Shown: positions 8,742-19,635 of the stretch, one piece after another | Layout of the letters: every line of letters starts with the position of its first letter | Numbering within the stretch: the stretch's first letter is position 1 | Assembly: GCF_029643425.1 (NCBI RefSeq) | Contig: NZ_CP119106.1 | Coordinates: 1,860,001 to 1,924,000 of the forward strand | Length of the DNA: 64,000 nucleotides | Reading direction: 5' to 3' | Source: Isoptericola sp. AK164 | Lineage (GTDB): Bacteria; Actinomycetota; Actinomycetes; Actinomycetales; Cellulomonadaceae | Notes under the pieces: generated by a model | What the model saw: only the letters and a program-made list of their open reading frames with translations | What the model was told of the DNA's origin: nothing | Database searches by the model: none | Program-made: the position numbers and the translations under genes

Positions 8742-9898
8742 CAGTAGCCGTTCTCCTCCTGCCAGGCACGCAGCTCGGCGACGTTCTGCTGGTGCTCGTC
8801 GAACGTCTCGGCGAACTTGGTCTCGCCGGTGTCGAGGTTCACCGTCGTCCAGAAGATCCAGTCGCCGTCTGCGGGGTCGACGACCGCCTCGACCGAGGCC
8901 GCTCCCGGGTTGGCGATGGGCCCCGGCGGCAGGCCGGCGTGCTGGTAGGTGTTGTAGGGGTTGCTCGGGTCGTTGGTGTCGTCCCGCGTCAGCTCCGTGC
9001 CGGGGATCCCCAGCCCGTAGGCCACGGCGGCGTCGATCTGCAGGCGCTGGTCGACGTCGAGCCGGTTCTCGATGGCCCGGGCCATCCTCGGCCGGTCCTC
9101 GGCCGCCCGCGCCTCGCGCTCGACCAGGGACGCCTTGATCAGGACGTCCTGACGGTCGCCGTTGTCCACGCCGAGCGAGTCGAGCTCGGCCTTGGTCTGG
9201 TCGATCATCGTCGACAGCAGGTCCTCGGCCGTGTCGCCGGGCTGGACCGCGTAGGTCTTCGGGAACAGCCAGCCCTCGGCGTCGCCGTCGGCCTGGCCCG
9301 GCAGCCCGATCTTCTTCGGGGTGCCCAGCGCGGCCTCCATCTCGTCCCGCGTGATCGGCGTGACCGAGGCGACCTTGTCGATGATCTGCTCGACCGTGTA
9401 CCCCTCCGGGATGGTCACGTTGGTCTCGACCTTCTCGTTCGCGACCAGCGACTGCACCGCGTCCGCGGCGCTCATCTGGGTGTACAGCTCGTAGGTGCCG
9501 GGCTGGATGCCCGAGGCGCCCGGCGTGGACTCGAAGGCCTGGTTGAAGGCGCCCACGCTCGCCACGACGTCGGCCTCCTCGAGGACCGACCCCATCATCG
9601 ACCCGGTCGCGCCCTCGGGGATCTCGATCTGCACGGGCTCCACCCCCGGCCCGGCGTAGTCCTCGGGCGCGGAGTCGAAGAGCTCGAATCCGGACAGCAT
9701 GCCGCCGACCCGGTCGATCAGCAGGTAGCCGCCGACGCCGAGCACGCCGAGCAGCACGACGAGGATGATCGCGGTGCGGCGCTGGCGCTGCCGTCGGCGC
9801 TTGCGCGCGGCCCGCTTGCTCGCCGCCGAGCGCGCCCGCGACGTCGACGGCGGCGGTGCCTGCCGCTGGGCGGTGGTGGGCTCGAAGAGTTCCGTCAC
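8741..9898 (-). CDS. mltG: Endolytic murein transglycosylase MltG (YceG-like)
   Basis: A 385-residue protein with a basic cytoplasmic N-terminus (arginine/lysine-rich to about residue 42), one membrane helix (about 43-63) and an extracellular YceG domain. MltG cleaves nascent glycan strands and is thought to set their length. IKASLVEREARAAEDRPRMA holds the catalytic glutamate, and DAAVAYGLG and PYNTYQHAGLPPGPIANPG are the family's C-terminal blocks. The GTG start is preceded by an AAGGA about 11 nt away. It sits between ruvX and aroE, its usual actinobacterial place. Confidence 0.97.
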   Translation of the reverse strand: MTELFEPTTAQRQAPPPSTSRARSAASKRAARKRRRQRQRRTAIILVVLLGVLGVGGYLLIDRVGGMLSGFELFDSAPEDYAGPGVEPVQIEIPEGATGSMMGSVLEEADVVASVGAFNQAFESTPGASGIQPGTYELYTQMSAADAVQSLVANEKVETNVTIPEGYTVEQIIDKVASVTPITRDEMEAALGTPKKIGLPGQADGDAEGWLFPKTYAVQPGDTAEDLLSTMIDQTKAELDSLGVDNGDRQDVLIKASLVEREARAAEDRPRMARAIENRLDVDQRLQIDAAVAYGLGIPGTELTRDDTNDPSNPYNTYQHAGLPPGPIANPGAASVEAVVDPADGDWIFWTTVNLDTGETKFAETFDEHQQNVAELRAWQEENGY

Positions 9899-9925
9899 GC
9901 CGGAATCATCCTTCTCCAGAAGCGG

Positions 9926-10439
9926 TCACTGGTCATGATGCCACGCTCGCTCGACGAGTTCGCCGACCCGGTCCCCCGCGGCCCGTTCCGCCTCGAGAGC
10001 GTGTTGCAGAATGATAACGGCTGCAGCCTGGTCGATGACAGGCCGGTGCTTCGCCGTCTTCCTGCCCGCCGAGCGGAGCTGGGCGTGGGCCGTCACCGTC
10101 GTCATCCGTTCGTCGACGAGCCGGACCGGCACCGGGGCGACCCGGGCGGCCAGGCGGTCCGCGAACGCCCGGGCGTCCGCGGTCGCGGCGCCCTCGTGCC
10201 CCGACAGGTGGCGCGGCAGGCCGACGTAGACGACCGCCGCGAGCCGGTCGTCGACCTCGGCGGCGATCCGCGCGACGTCGGCCGTCACCGCGGGTGCCCC
10301 GCCGTCGTCCGTGGGGACGGCGAGCACCCGCGGCACCGTCTCGACGGGCGTGGCGACCAGCCCGTCCGGGTCGGACCCGGCCAGCCCGATGCGGGCCTTG
10401 CCGACGTCCACGCCGAGGCGGGCGCCCCGAGGAAGGGCC

Positions 10440-10447
<8 letters not shown>
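9926..10447 (-). CDS. ruvX: Holliday junction resolvase-like RuvX (YqgF)
   Basis: A 173-residue RNase H-fold nuclease family member. LGVDVGKARIGLAGSD provides the first catalytic aspartate, VVYVGLPRHLSG the middle glutamate-equivalent strand, and DERMTTVTA with KHRPVIDQAAAVIIL the C-terminal acidic block. The family is implicated in pre-16S rRNA processing and possibly in junction resolution. GTG at 10447 is chosen because it overlaps the alaS stop by 8 bp, giving coupled translation, and yields the usual length. Confidence 0.93.
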
Positions 10448-13136
<2,689 letters not shown>

Positions 13137-13211
13137 GGTGTCCTTCGTCAGTGTCGTTGCCTGGTGGCCCTGGGGCCATTGTCCCGCGCCGGGCAGGTGC
13201 CGGCGGCGGGC

Positions 13212-13556
13212 TCAGAACGAGTAGCCCAGCTCGTCCTCGTCGGCGCGGGTGGCGGCCTCCGGGTCGACGGCGGCGTGCCGGCCGCGGCGGGTCCGCTCGA
13301 CGTCGTCCGGGTGCGGCTGGCCCTCGGCGAGCAGCGCGGCGACCAGCTCGTCCTCGCGCGAGGCGCGGGCGGCGGCGAACTCGCTCCGGAACGTGGTCAG
13401 GAAGGTCTCGGCGCGCCGGGAGACGTCACGGCCCAGGTCCCCCGCGCGCTCGGCGACGGCCTCCGGGGTGTACCGCGCGACCAGCCGGCGCCCCCGCTGG
13501 ATGACCACGACGGTGATCGTCACCCCGACACCGACCCAGAACAGCCGACGGGTCAC
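13212..13556 (-). CDS. Small membrane protein, DUF6167-like
   Basis: A 114-residue protein with one N-terminal membrane helix (about residues 5-20, LFWVGVGVTITVVVI) and a charged cytoplasmic tail. Proteins of this look occur directly upstream of alaS in many actinobacteria and are named DUF6167; no function is known. The GTG start overlaps the stop of the DUF948 gene by 4 bp, so the two are probably made together. The acidic C-terminus (RADEDELGYSF) is a visible feature of unknown meaning. Confidence 0.75.
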   Translation of the reverse strand: MTRRLFWVGVGVTITVVVIQRGRRLVARYTPEAVAERAGDLGRDVSRRAETFLTTFRSEFAAARASREDELVAALLAEGQPHPDDVERTRRGRHAAVDPEAATRADEDELGYSF

Positions 13557-13936
13557 CGGGACGCACCGCCCTCGGGCGAGGAGGAGCGGCGCCAGGCCTT
13601 GCTCAGGCCCTGGCGGACCCCGTAGGAGAACGCGGCGACCTTCACCAGGGGGCGACCCAGGGTCGAGGCGTACAGCCCCGAGAGGGCGGAGACGTTCTCG
13701 CTGACCTGGGCCGCGGCGGTGGTGATGGTGTCGACCTTGACGAGCTGGTCGTTCGTCGAGGACACCGTGGTCGCGGCCTCGTCGAGGATCGGCACGGAGT
13801 GCTCCGTGAGCTCACGGATGCTGCGCGAGGTCTCGTCGAGCGTGCGCCCGAGCTTGACCAGCGGCACGGCCAGCAGGCCGACCAGCAGCACGAATGCGAC
13901 GGCGGCGATCAGTCCCGCCACGTCCCCCACGGACAT
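13553..13936 (-). CDS. DUF948 membrane protein
   Basis: A 127-residue protein with an N-terminal membrane helix (about residues 6-28) followed by a heptad-rich, probably coiled-coil segment (GRTLDETSRSIRELTEHSVP onward). This is the DUF948 arrangement (general-stress YtxG-like in Firmicutes). A strong GAGGAGA precedes the ATG, and TAGGGT at 13966-13971 on this strand is a plausible -10 box for the DUF948-DUF6167-alaS-ruvX run. Function unknown; the position next to alaS is conserved in actinobacteria. Confidence 0.82.
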   Translation of the reverse strand: MSVGDVAGLIAAVAFVLLVGLLAVPLVKLGRTLDETSRSIRELTEHSVPILDEAATTVSSTNDQLVKVDTITTAAAQVSENVSALSGLYASTLGRPLVKVAAFSYGVRQGLSKAWRRSSSPEGGASR

Positions 13937-13980
13937 CTCTCATCTCCTCGGTCGGGTGCGACGCCACCCTATCCAAACGA

Positions 13981-14014
13981 CGACGCCCCGTCCCCGATCG
14001 GGGACGGGGCGTCG
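13981..14014 (-). terminator. Perfect palindromic terminator after rpsD
   Basis: A 34-nt perfect palindrome (17 + 17) starting 26 nt downstream of the rpsD stop. Its GC-rich stem is followed on the minus strand by GTCGTTTGG, a short T-rich run. This is the expected intrinsic terminator for the monocistronic rpsD. It also insulates rpsD from the DUF948-alaS promoter just beyond it. Confidence 0.85.
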
Positions 14015-14039
14015 TGCCTGCTGAGCGCGGTGGCGCAGA

Positions 14040-14666
14040 TCAGCGGGCGTAGTACTCGACGACCAGCTGGACGTCGCAGGTCACGGGGACCTCGGCGCGC
14101 TTGGGGTCGCGGGTCAGCGTGGCCGACAGCTTCTCCAGGTTGACGTCCAGGTAGCCCGGGACCTCGGGCAGCACGTCGCGGTGGGCACCGGCGGCGGCGA
14201 CCTGGAACGGCGTCGTGGTCTGCGACTTCGGCTTGATCTGCAGGGTCTGGCCGGCCTTGACGCGGAACGACGGGCGGTCGACGATCTTGCCGTCCACCAT
14301 GACGTGGCGGTGCGTGACGGCCTGGCGGGCCTGCAGGATCGTGCGGGCGAAGCCGGCGCGCAGGACCAGCGCGTCGATGCGCGTCTCCAGGTCCTCGACC
14401 ATGACCTCACCGGTCAGGCCCGGGTGCTTGCGGGCGTTCTCGTAGACCTTGAGGAGCTGCTTCTCGCGCAGCGCGTACTGGGCGCGCAGACGCTGCTTCT
14501 CGCGCAGACGCACCGCGTAGTCGGACTCGGTGCGGCGGCGGGCGCGGCCGTGCTCACCCGGGGGGTACGGACGCTTCTCGAAGTGGCGGACGGCCTTCGG
14601 GGTGAGGGCCAGACCGAGCTTGCGGCTCAGGCGCACCTGGCGGCGCGACTTGCGGACTGCAGTCAC
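14040..14666 (-). CDS. rpsD: 30S ribosomal protein S4
   Basis: A 208-residue primary 16S-binding protein needed for early 30S assembly and translational accuracy. RRQVRLSRKLG, KRPYPPGEHG, the S4 RNA-binding domain (LETRIDALVLRAGFA, ARQAVTHRHVMVDGKIVD) and the terminal VVEYYAR are diagnostic. GTG at 14666 is chosen over further-upstream in-frame starts because GGAAG lies at the right spacing and the length is standard. It is transcribed alone, with a roughly 170-nt leader if TAGCAT at 14845-14850 is the -10 box (weak). Confidence 0.98.
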   Translation of the reverse strand: MTAVRKSRRQVRLSRKLGLALTPKAVRHFEKRPYPPGEHGRARRRTESDYAVRLREKQRLRAQYALREKQLLKVYENARKHPGLTGEVMVEDLETRIDALVLRAGFARTILQARQAVTHRHVMVDGKIVDRPSFRVKAGQTLQIKPKSQTTTPFQVAAAGAHRDVLPEVPGYLDVNLEKLSATLTRDPKRAEVPVTCDVQLVVEYYAR

Positions 14667-14924
14667 AGTGGTTCTTCCTGTCCTGTCGTGGATGCTGAGG
14701 TCACACCCGAGGCGCACGGGTCCGGGGACCGGTTCGTCGGGTGCGGGACCAGCCGACGGAGCCCTCCGGAGCATCGGACCGATGCCGTGGTGAGGGTCTC
14801 GCAGGGCCGAGGTCCCAGGTGGTCGCCGCGAGGGCAACCCCACCATGCTACCGCATGCCGACCGCCGCTCCGCGCCGCCGGCCCGCTCCCCCGATCCCCA
14901 CCTCTCCGGCCATCCCCCTCCCCC
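14667..14924. other. Intergenic leader upstream of rpsD
   Basis: No convincing gene lies here. The stretch holds the rpsD ribosome binding site and probably its promoter (candidate -10 TAGCAT on the minus strand at 14845-14850; no good -35). The outer part (14870-14924) is C-rich and runs into the palindromic repeat. I looked for an S4-binding leader structure and could not define one. Confidence 0.5.
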
Positions 14925-15034
14925 GCCGAGATACCGACCCGTCGTCGACATACCGGCCCGTCGTCGAGATACCGACTCATCGCCGTCCGGCACGTCGATC
15001 CACCGGTACGTCGGCGACGGGTCGGTATCTCGGC
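14925..15034. repeat. Palindromic repeat, copy A
   Basis: Perfect 20-bp inverted arms at 14925-14944 and 15015-15034 enclose about 70 bp. A 19-bp unit beginning GAGATACCG recurs in tandem at 14928, 14947 and, degenerating, 14966. The 74 bp at 14960-15033 match 16121-16194 (copy B) at 66 positions without gaps and in the same orientation. The two copies bracket the DUF559 gene. Copy A also contains the last codons and stop of that gene. It resembles a REP-type or MITE-like extragenic palindrome rather than a simple terminator. Confidence 0.85.
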
Positions 15035-15990
15035 GCAGGGTGGCCGGACCGGACCAGCACCCGTCGCACACGCTCGAGCAAGACCTCGCGGTCCTCCAGG
15101 TCGGCCCACGAGACCCTCAGCACGAGCCACCCGGCCTCACGCAGGGCGTCGTGCCGACGCTTCTCGTCGTAGACGGCCTGATCGGCACGCACCGTGCCCG
15201 ACGCGGCGTACTTTCCCCTGCCGTCGAACTCGAACCCCACCTTCAGCTCCGGCCACCCGAGATCGACCCACCGGGTCCCCATCCACGTCGCCACGGGAAC
15301 GGCCGCCTCGGGAGCCGCGAGCCCCTCGTCGGCCAGGATCCAGCGCAACCGTGACTCACCAGGGGACTCCACGCGCCCGTCGGCCACCGCCAGGGCGCGT
15401 CGCGCGGAGCGGATGCCCCGCGTGCCGGCCGACTCCGCCATGAGCGTCCCCACGACGTCCGGGTCAGCACCCAGGCGCATCGCGGAGTCGACGACGACGA
15501 CCGCCTGCTCGCCGGGCAGCGCGCGGGCGCAGTCGACCGCGGTCCGCTCCAGCGTCGTCACGGGAACGCCGTCGAGGGTCGTCCGGTCCCGCGGAGACAG
15601 GGCGGTCCAGTGCCGGCGCAGCCCGACACTGCCCCGGCGCACGTCGGGAGGGCCCAGCTGGGTCACATGTGCCGTCGTGCCCAGGCGGTAGGTCCAGCAG
15701 CCCCAGAGCAGCGCCGCACTGGTGTGGCTCGCCCAGACCGGCGTGCGCAGACCCGCGAGCGCCGCCGCGAGCCGGACCAGGTGAGCGTGCTCACGCCGCA
15801 CGGCCGGCGAGTCCGTCGCCGACAGGTCCGGCGGCGCGTAGATCCCGGGCCTGACCCGCACCAGGTCACCCCGGCGTCGTCGACGACGTGTCTCGGTCTC
15901 GCGCTCGCGGGTCGCGCGGTACACGGTCGGCAGGTCTCGACGTCGCGGGCGATCGCTCCCGGGACGCCCCGGCGGTGCAGAAGTCGTCAT
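14977..15990 (-). CDS. AbiEi-type wHTH plus DUF559 (Vsr-fold) nuclease-like protein
   Basis: A 337-residue protein. The N-terminal half has a winged-helix start (RRGDLVRVRPGIYAPPD) and a DGVPVTTLERTAVDCAR block, as in type IV AbiEi-like antitoxin domains. The C-terminal half (VGFEFDGRGKYAA ... DEKRRHDALREAGWLVLRVSW) is a DUF559/MTES_1575-like restriction-endonuclease fold, with likely catalytic residues E and D of FEFDG and the lysine of DEKRR. Such proteins are common in actinobacteria and suspected of roles in genome defence or transfer; no activity is established. ATG at 15990 is chosen. The last 18 or so residues and the stop are encoded by repeat copy A, suggesting a tail altered by repeat insertion. 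Confidence 0.82.
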   Translation of the reverse strand: MTTSAPPGRPGSDRPRRRDLPTVYRATRERETETRRRRRRGDLVRVRPGIYAPPDLSATDSPAVRREHAHLVRLAAALAGLRTPVWASHTSAALLWGCWTYRLGTTAHVTQLGPPDVRRGSVGLRRHWTALSPRDRTTLDGVPVTTLERTAVDCARALPGEQAVVVVDSAMRLGADPDVVGTLMAESAGTRGIRSARRALAVADGRVESPGESRLRWILADEGLAAPEAAVPVATWMGTRWVDLGWPELKVGFEFDGRGKYAASGTVRADQAVYDEKRRHDALREAGWLVLRVSWADLEDREVLLERVRRVLVRSGHPAPRYRPVADVPVDRRAGRR

Positions 15991-16100
15991 GCCCACCGAG
16001 CCTGGACCGGTCGTCGAGGGGTGCCAGGGCCTGCGCGCCGTTCCTGTGGACGGCGCGTGAGCGTCCACAGGGCGACGTCGAGGTCCGAGAGCCTGTCGCG

Positions 16101-16194
16101 CGCCGTCGAGGTACCGGTCCGTCGTCGAGATACCGGCTCATCGTCGTCCGGCACGTCGACCGGCCTGTACGTCGGCGACCGGGCGGTATCTCGG
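16101..16194. repeat. Palindromic repeat, copy B
   Basis: The second copy of the element, between the start of the DUF559 gene and the end of rarA. The 19-bp tandem unit occurs at 16108-16126 and 16127-16145. The element ends with the same CGGTATCTCGG arm as copy A. Read on the minus strand it also encodes the tail PRYRPVADV followed by AGRRAGRR and a stop at 16138-16140, as copy A does. It lies just beyond the rarA stop and could also help end rarA transcription. Confidence 0.82.
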
Positions 16195-16234
16195 GGTACC
16201 AGGAGCCCGGGGGTACCAGGAGCCCGGGAGTCCG

Positions 16235-17626
16235 TCAGTCGGCGGAGTCGAGGATCTGCCGGATGCGGTCCAGCCGCTCGGACACCTGGCGCTCGAACCC
16301 GCGGTCGCTCGGCTCGTAGTAGCGCCGACCCGCGAGCTCCTCGGGCAGGTACCGCTGCGCGGCGACGCCGTGCGGCTCGTCGTGGGCGTACCGGTACCCG
16401 GTGCCGTGACCGAGCTTCTCCGCGCCGGCGTAGTGGGCGTCGCGCAGATGGGCGGGCACCACCCCGACCCGGCCGGCCGAGACGTCCGCGAGCGCCGCCC
16501 CGATCCCGGCATAGGCACGGTTGGACTTCGGGGCCGTGGCGAGGTGGACGACGGCCTCGGCGAGCACGATGCGTCCCTCGGGCATCCCGATGAGCTGGAC
16601 GGCCTGTGCGGCCGCCACGGCGGTCTGCAGCGCCGACGGGTCGGCCATGCCGACGTCCTCCGCGGCGGAGATCACGAGGCGGCGCGCGATGAACCGCGGG
16701 TCCTCCCCCGCGGCCACCATGCGGGCCAGGTAGTGCAGGGCGGCGTCGACGTCGGAGCCGCGGATCGACTTGATGAAGGCGGAGACGACGTCGTAGTGCT
16801 GGTCGCCGTCGCGGTCGTAGCGCACGGCGGCGACGTCGACGGCCCGTTCGACGGTGTCGAGGTCGACGGTGACGGGCCCCTCGGGCGCGACCTCGTCGCG
16901 GGCGTCGCTGAGGGCTGCCCCGGCGGCGGCCTCGAGCACGGTCAGGGCCTTGCGCGCGTCGCCGCCGGCCATGCGCACGAGCTGGTCCTCGGCGTCGTCG
17001 GCGAGCGTGACGGCGCCGTCGAGCCCGCGCGCGTCGGCGAGGGCGCGGCGCACGAGACCGCGCACGTCCTCGCCCGTGAGCGGTCGCAGGGTCAGCAGCA
17101 GCGAACGGGACAGCAGCGGGGAGTTGACGGAGAACGACGGATTCTCGGTGGTGGCCGCCACGAGGGTGACCCACCGGTTCTCCACGCTGGGCAGCAGGGC
17201 GTCCTGCTGGGTCTTGGAGAACCGGTGCACCTCGTCGATGAACAGCACGGTCTCCTCGCCGCCGGTGGCCAGGCGACGGCGGGCGTCCTCGATGACCTGG
17301 CGGACGTCCTTGACGCCGGCGGTGACGGCGGACAGCTCGACGAACCGCCGCCCGGAGGTGGTGGCCACGAGGTAGGCCAGGGTCGTCTTGCCGACGCCGG
17401 GCGGGCCCCACAGGATCACGGATCCGGGGGCGGCTCGGCGGGCGGCGTCGTCGGCGGGCTCGACGAGCCGGCGCAGCGGGGAGCCGGGCACGAGCAGGTG
17501 CCCCTGGCCGGTCACCTCGTCGAGCGAGGCCGGGCGCATGCGCACGGCGAGCGGGGCGCCGGCCCCGCGGCGCGCGGTCACCGGCGTGCCGTGCTCACGG
17601 GTGGTCGCGGCGTTGAACAGGTCCAT
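16235..17626 (-). CDS. rarA: Replication-associated recombination protein RarA (MgsA)
   Basis: A 463-residue AAA+ ATPase acting at stalled replication forks, related to clamp loaders. Walker [12 protein letters not shown] (from residue 74), Walker [10 protein letters not shown], sensor ATTENPSF, then the MgsA C-terminal region with [18 protein letters not shown] and [16 protein letters not shown]. The ATG at 17626 gives [13 protein letters not shown] at 17634-17639 on this strand ends 7 nt upstream and there is no Shine-Dalgarno sequence, so it is probably leaderless. The neighbouring SLC13 gene is divergent. Confidence 0.97.
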   Translation of the reverse strand: MDLFNAATTREHGTPVTARRGAGAPLAVRMRPASLDEVTGQGHLLVPGSPLRRLVEPADDAARRAAPGSVILWGPPGVGKTTLAYLVATTSGRRFVELSAVTAGVKDVRQVIEDARRRLATGGEETVLFIDEVHRFSKTQQDALLPSVENRWVTLVAATTENPSFSVNSPLLSRSLLLTLRPLTGEDVRGLVRRALADARGLDGAVTLADDAEDQLVRMAGGDARKALTVLEAAAGAALSDARDEVAPEGPVTVDLDTVERAVDVAAVRYDRDGDQHYDVVSAFIKSIRGSDVDAALHYLARMVAAGEDPRFIARRLVISAAEDVGMADPSALQTAVAAAQAVQLIGMPEGRIVLAEAVVHLATAPKSNRAYAGIGAALADVSAGRVGVVPAHLRDAHYAGAEKLGHGTGYRYAHDEPHGVAAQRYLPEELAGRRYYEPSDRGFERQVSERLDRIRQILDSAD

Positions 17627-17832
17627 GCGGGCGAGCCTAGTTCGCGCGGCGGGGCGTCGCACACCTGTTCGACGCTGGTCGGGCCCGTGCGCCACGGCCG
17701 TCGGCGCGTCCCCGTGGTCACGACGCCGCGCAGGCGGGTGCCGCTGCTAGCCTGTCGCGGCGGTGCCCGGCCGGCGTTGACCGCTCGGGGGTGCCGGTCC
17801 TTCCTCCCCACTCCGGGACGACAGACAGGGGC

Positions 17833-19614
17833 GTGACCGTGACGCTGGACGCTTGGCTGACGCTGGCCGTGGTGCTCGGGGTGCTGGCCACCCTGGTGCG
17901 CGGGCGGGTCTCTCCCGCCGTGACCGTGTTCGCCGGCGCGGTGGCGGTCATGATCCTCGGCGTGGTGCCGGCGCAGGACGCCTTCTCCGGCTTCTCGAAC
18001 CCGGCGCCGATCACGGTGGCGGCCCTGTACGTGCTGGCGGCCGGGATCGAGAAGACCGGCGCCCTGACGCCGGTGATGCAGAGCACGCTGGGTGAGAACG
18101 GCTCCTACCGACGTCCCCTGATCCGCACGCTCGCGCCGACGATGGCGGCCTCGGCGTTCCTCAACAACACGCCGATCGTGGCGATGCTGGTGCCGCAGGT
18201 GACCGCCTGGGCGAACCGTCGCCGGCTGGCCGTGTCCAAGATCCTCATGCCGGTGTCGTTCGCGGCGGTGCTCGGCGGGCTGCTGACGGTCATCGGCACG
18301 TCGACGAACCTGGTGGTCTCCGGCCAGATGTCGACGCTGGGCCTGGAGCCGATCGGGTTCTTCGAGATCGGCAAGGTGGGCCTGCCGATCGCGCTGGTGG
18401 GCTTCGTCGCGCTCATCGCCCTGTCGCCCGTGCTGCTGCCGGACCGGCGTTCGGCCCGGGCGGAGATGGAGCAGGAGGGCCGTCGGTTCTCCTTCGAGAT
18501 GATCGTCGAGCCCGGCGGTCCGGTCGACGGGCGCACCGTCGAGCAGGCACGCCTGCGCGACCTGTCCGGGCTGTTCCTGGCGTCCGTGGACCGCGGCGAC
18601 ACCACGATCGCCCCGGTGCGGCCCGACACCGTGCTGCGCGGCGGCAACCGCCTGCACTTCGTCGGCCCGCTGGACCGGGTGGTCAAGCTGCAGGAGATGC
18701 GGGGGCTGCGCTCGGCGGAGATGGAGCACGTGCTCGACCTCGCCGAGCCGTCGGTGCGCTACTACGAGGCGGTCGTCGGGAGCCGCTCCCCGCTGGTGGG
18801 ACACACGCTGAAGGACGTGGGCTTCCGCGCCACCTACCAGGCGGCGGTGCTCGCGATCCACCGGTCGGGCCAGCTCGTCGAGAGCCGGCTGGGCACCGAG
18901 CGCATCCGGCTGGGCGACACGCTCATCCTGGTCAGCGACCCCGACTTCCGCGAGCGGTGGCGCGACCGGGCCGACTTCCTGCTGGTGGCCGAGCTCGACG
19001 GCAGCCCGCCGTCGGCGACGTCGCGTGGCTGGGTCCCCGTGGGGCTGTTGGCGGCCGTGGTCGTCCTGGCCGCGACGGGGCTGGTGCCCATCCTGCACGG
19101 CTCGCTCGTGGCGGCGATCGCCCTGGTGGCCACGAAGGTGCTCTCGCCGCTCGAGGCCCGCCGGGCGATCGACGTCGAGGTGATCGTCGTCATCGCCTCG
19201 GCGTTCGGTCTGGCCGCGGCGATGGAGGCGTCGGGTCTCGCCCAGGTGGTGGCCGACGGGATGGTGGGCCTGTTCGGCGGGTTCGCACCCTACGGGGTGC
19301 TGCTGGGGCTGGTGCTGGCCACGGTGCTGCTCACCGAGCTGGTGACCAACAACGCGGCCGCCCTGCTGATGCTGCCGGTGGCGGTCAGCACCGCCGGGGC
19401 AGCAGGCCTCGACCCGCGCGGCGCGGCGATCGCCGTCGCCGTGGCGGCGTCGGCGTCGTTCCTGTCCCCCATCGGCTACCAGACCAACATGATGGTCTAC
19501 GGCCCGGGCGGCTACCGGTTCACCGACTACGCCCGGCTGGGATGGATCCTGACGCTGGTGACGGTCGTGGCCACCGTCCTGCTGGTGCCGACCCTGTGGC
19601 CGGCACCAGCCTGA
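17833..19614 (+). CDS. SLC13-family permease with two RCK-C domains
   Basis: A 593-residue membrane protein (from GTG 17833; GTG 17839 is an alternative). Several N-terminal membrane segments include SAFLNNTPIVAMLVPQV and IGTSTNLVVSGQM. Two cytosolic TrkA-C/RCK_C domains (about 215-385) follow, then further membrane segments with LVTNNAAALLMLPVAV and FLSPIGYQTNMMVYGPGGY, the repeated SNT-type hairpin of the divalent-anion:Na+ symporter superfamily. Sulfate or dicarboxylate are the usual substrates; which one is not visible. TAGCCT at 17748-17753 is a likely -10 box, leaving a leader of about 70 nt that I could not match to a known riboswitch. Confidence 0.92.
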   Translation: MTVTLDAWLTLAVVLGVLATLVRGRVSPAVTVFAGAVAVMILGVVPAQDAFSGFSNPAPITVAALYVLAAGIEKTGALTPVMQSTLGENGSYRRPLIRTLAPTMAASAFLNNTPIVAMLVPQVTAWANRRRLAVSKILMPVSFAAVLGGLLTVIGTSTNLVVSGQMSTLGLEPIGFFEIGKVGLPIALVGFVALIALSPVLLPDRRSARAEMEQEGRRFSFEMIVEPGGPVDGRTVEQARLRDLSGLFLASVDRGDTTIAPVRPDTVLRGGNRLHFVGPLDRVVKLQEMRGLRSAEMEHVLDLAEPSVRYYEAVVGSRSPLVGHTLKDVGFRATYQAAVLAIHRSGQLVESRLGTERIRLGDTLILVSDPDFRERWRDRADFLLVAELDGSPPSATSRGWVPVGLLAAVVVLAATGLVPILHGSLVAAIALVATKVLSPLEARRAIDVEVIVVIASAFGLAAAMEASGLAQVVADGMVGLFGGFAPYGVLLGLVLATVLLTELVTNNAAALLMLPVAVSTAGAAGLDPRGAAIAVAVAASASFLSPIGYQTNMMVYGPGGYRFTDYARLGWILTLVTVVATVLLVPTLWPAPA

Positions 19615-19635
19615 CGTCGCCGCGGGGCGAAGGCC

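Noticed and set aside
17754-17832. Possible riboswitch in the leader of the SLC13 permease gene
   Set aside because: The leader is GC-rich and has some complementarity, but I could not match it to any riboswitch consensus and the stem closest to the ribosome binding site would start inside the -10 box.
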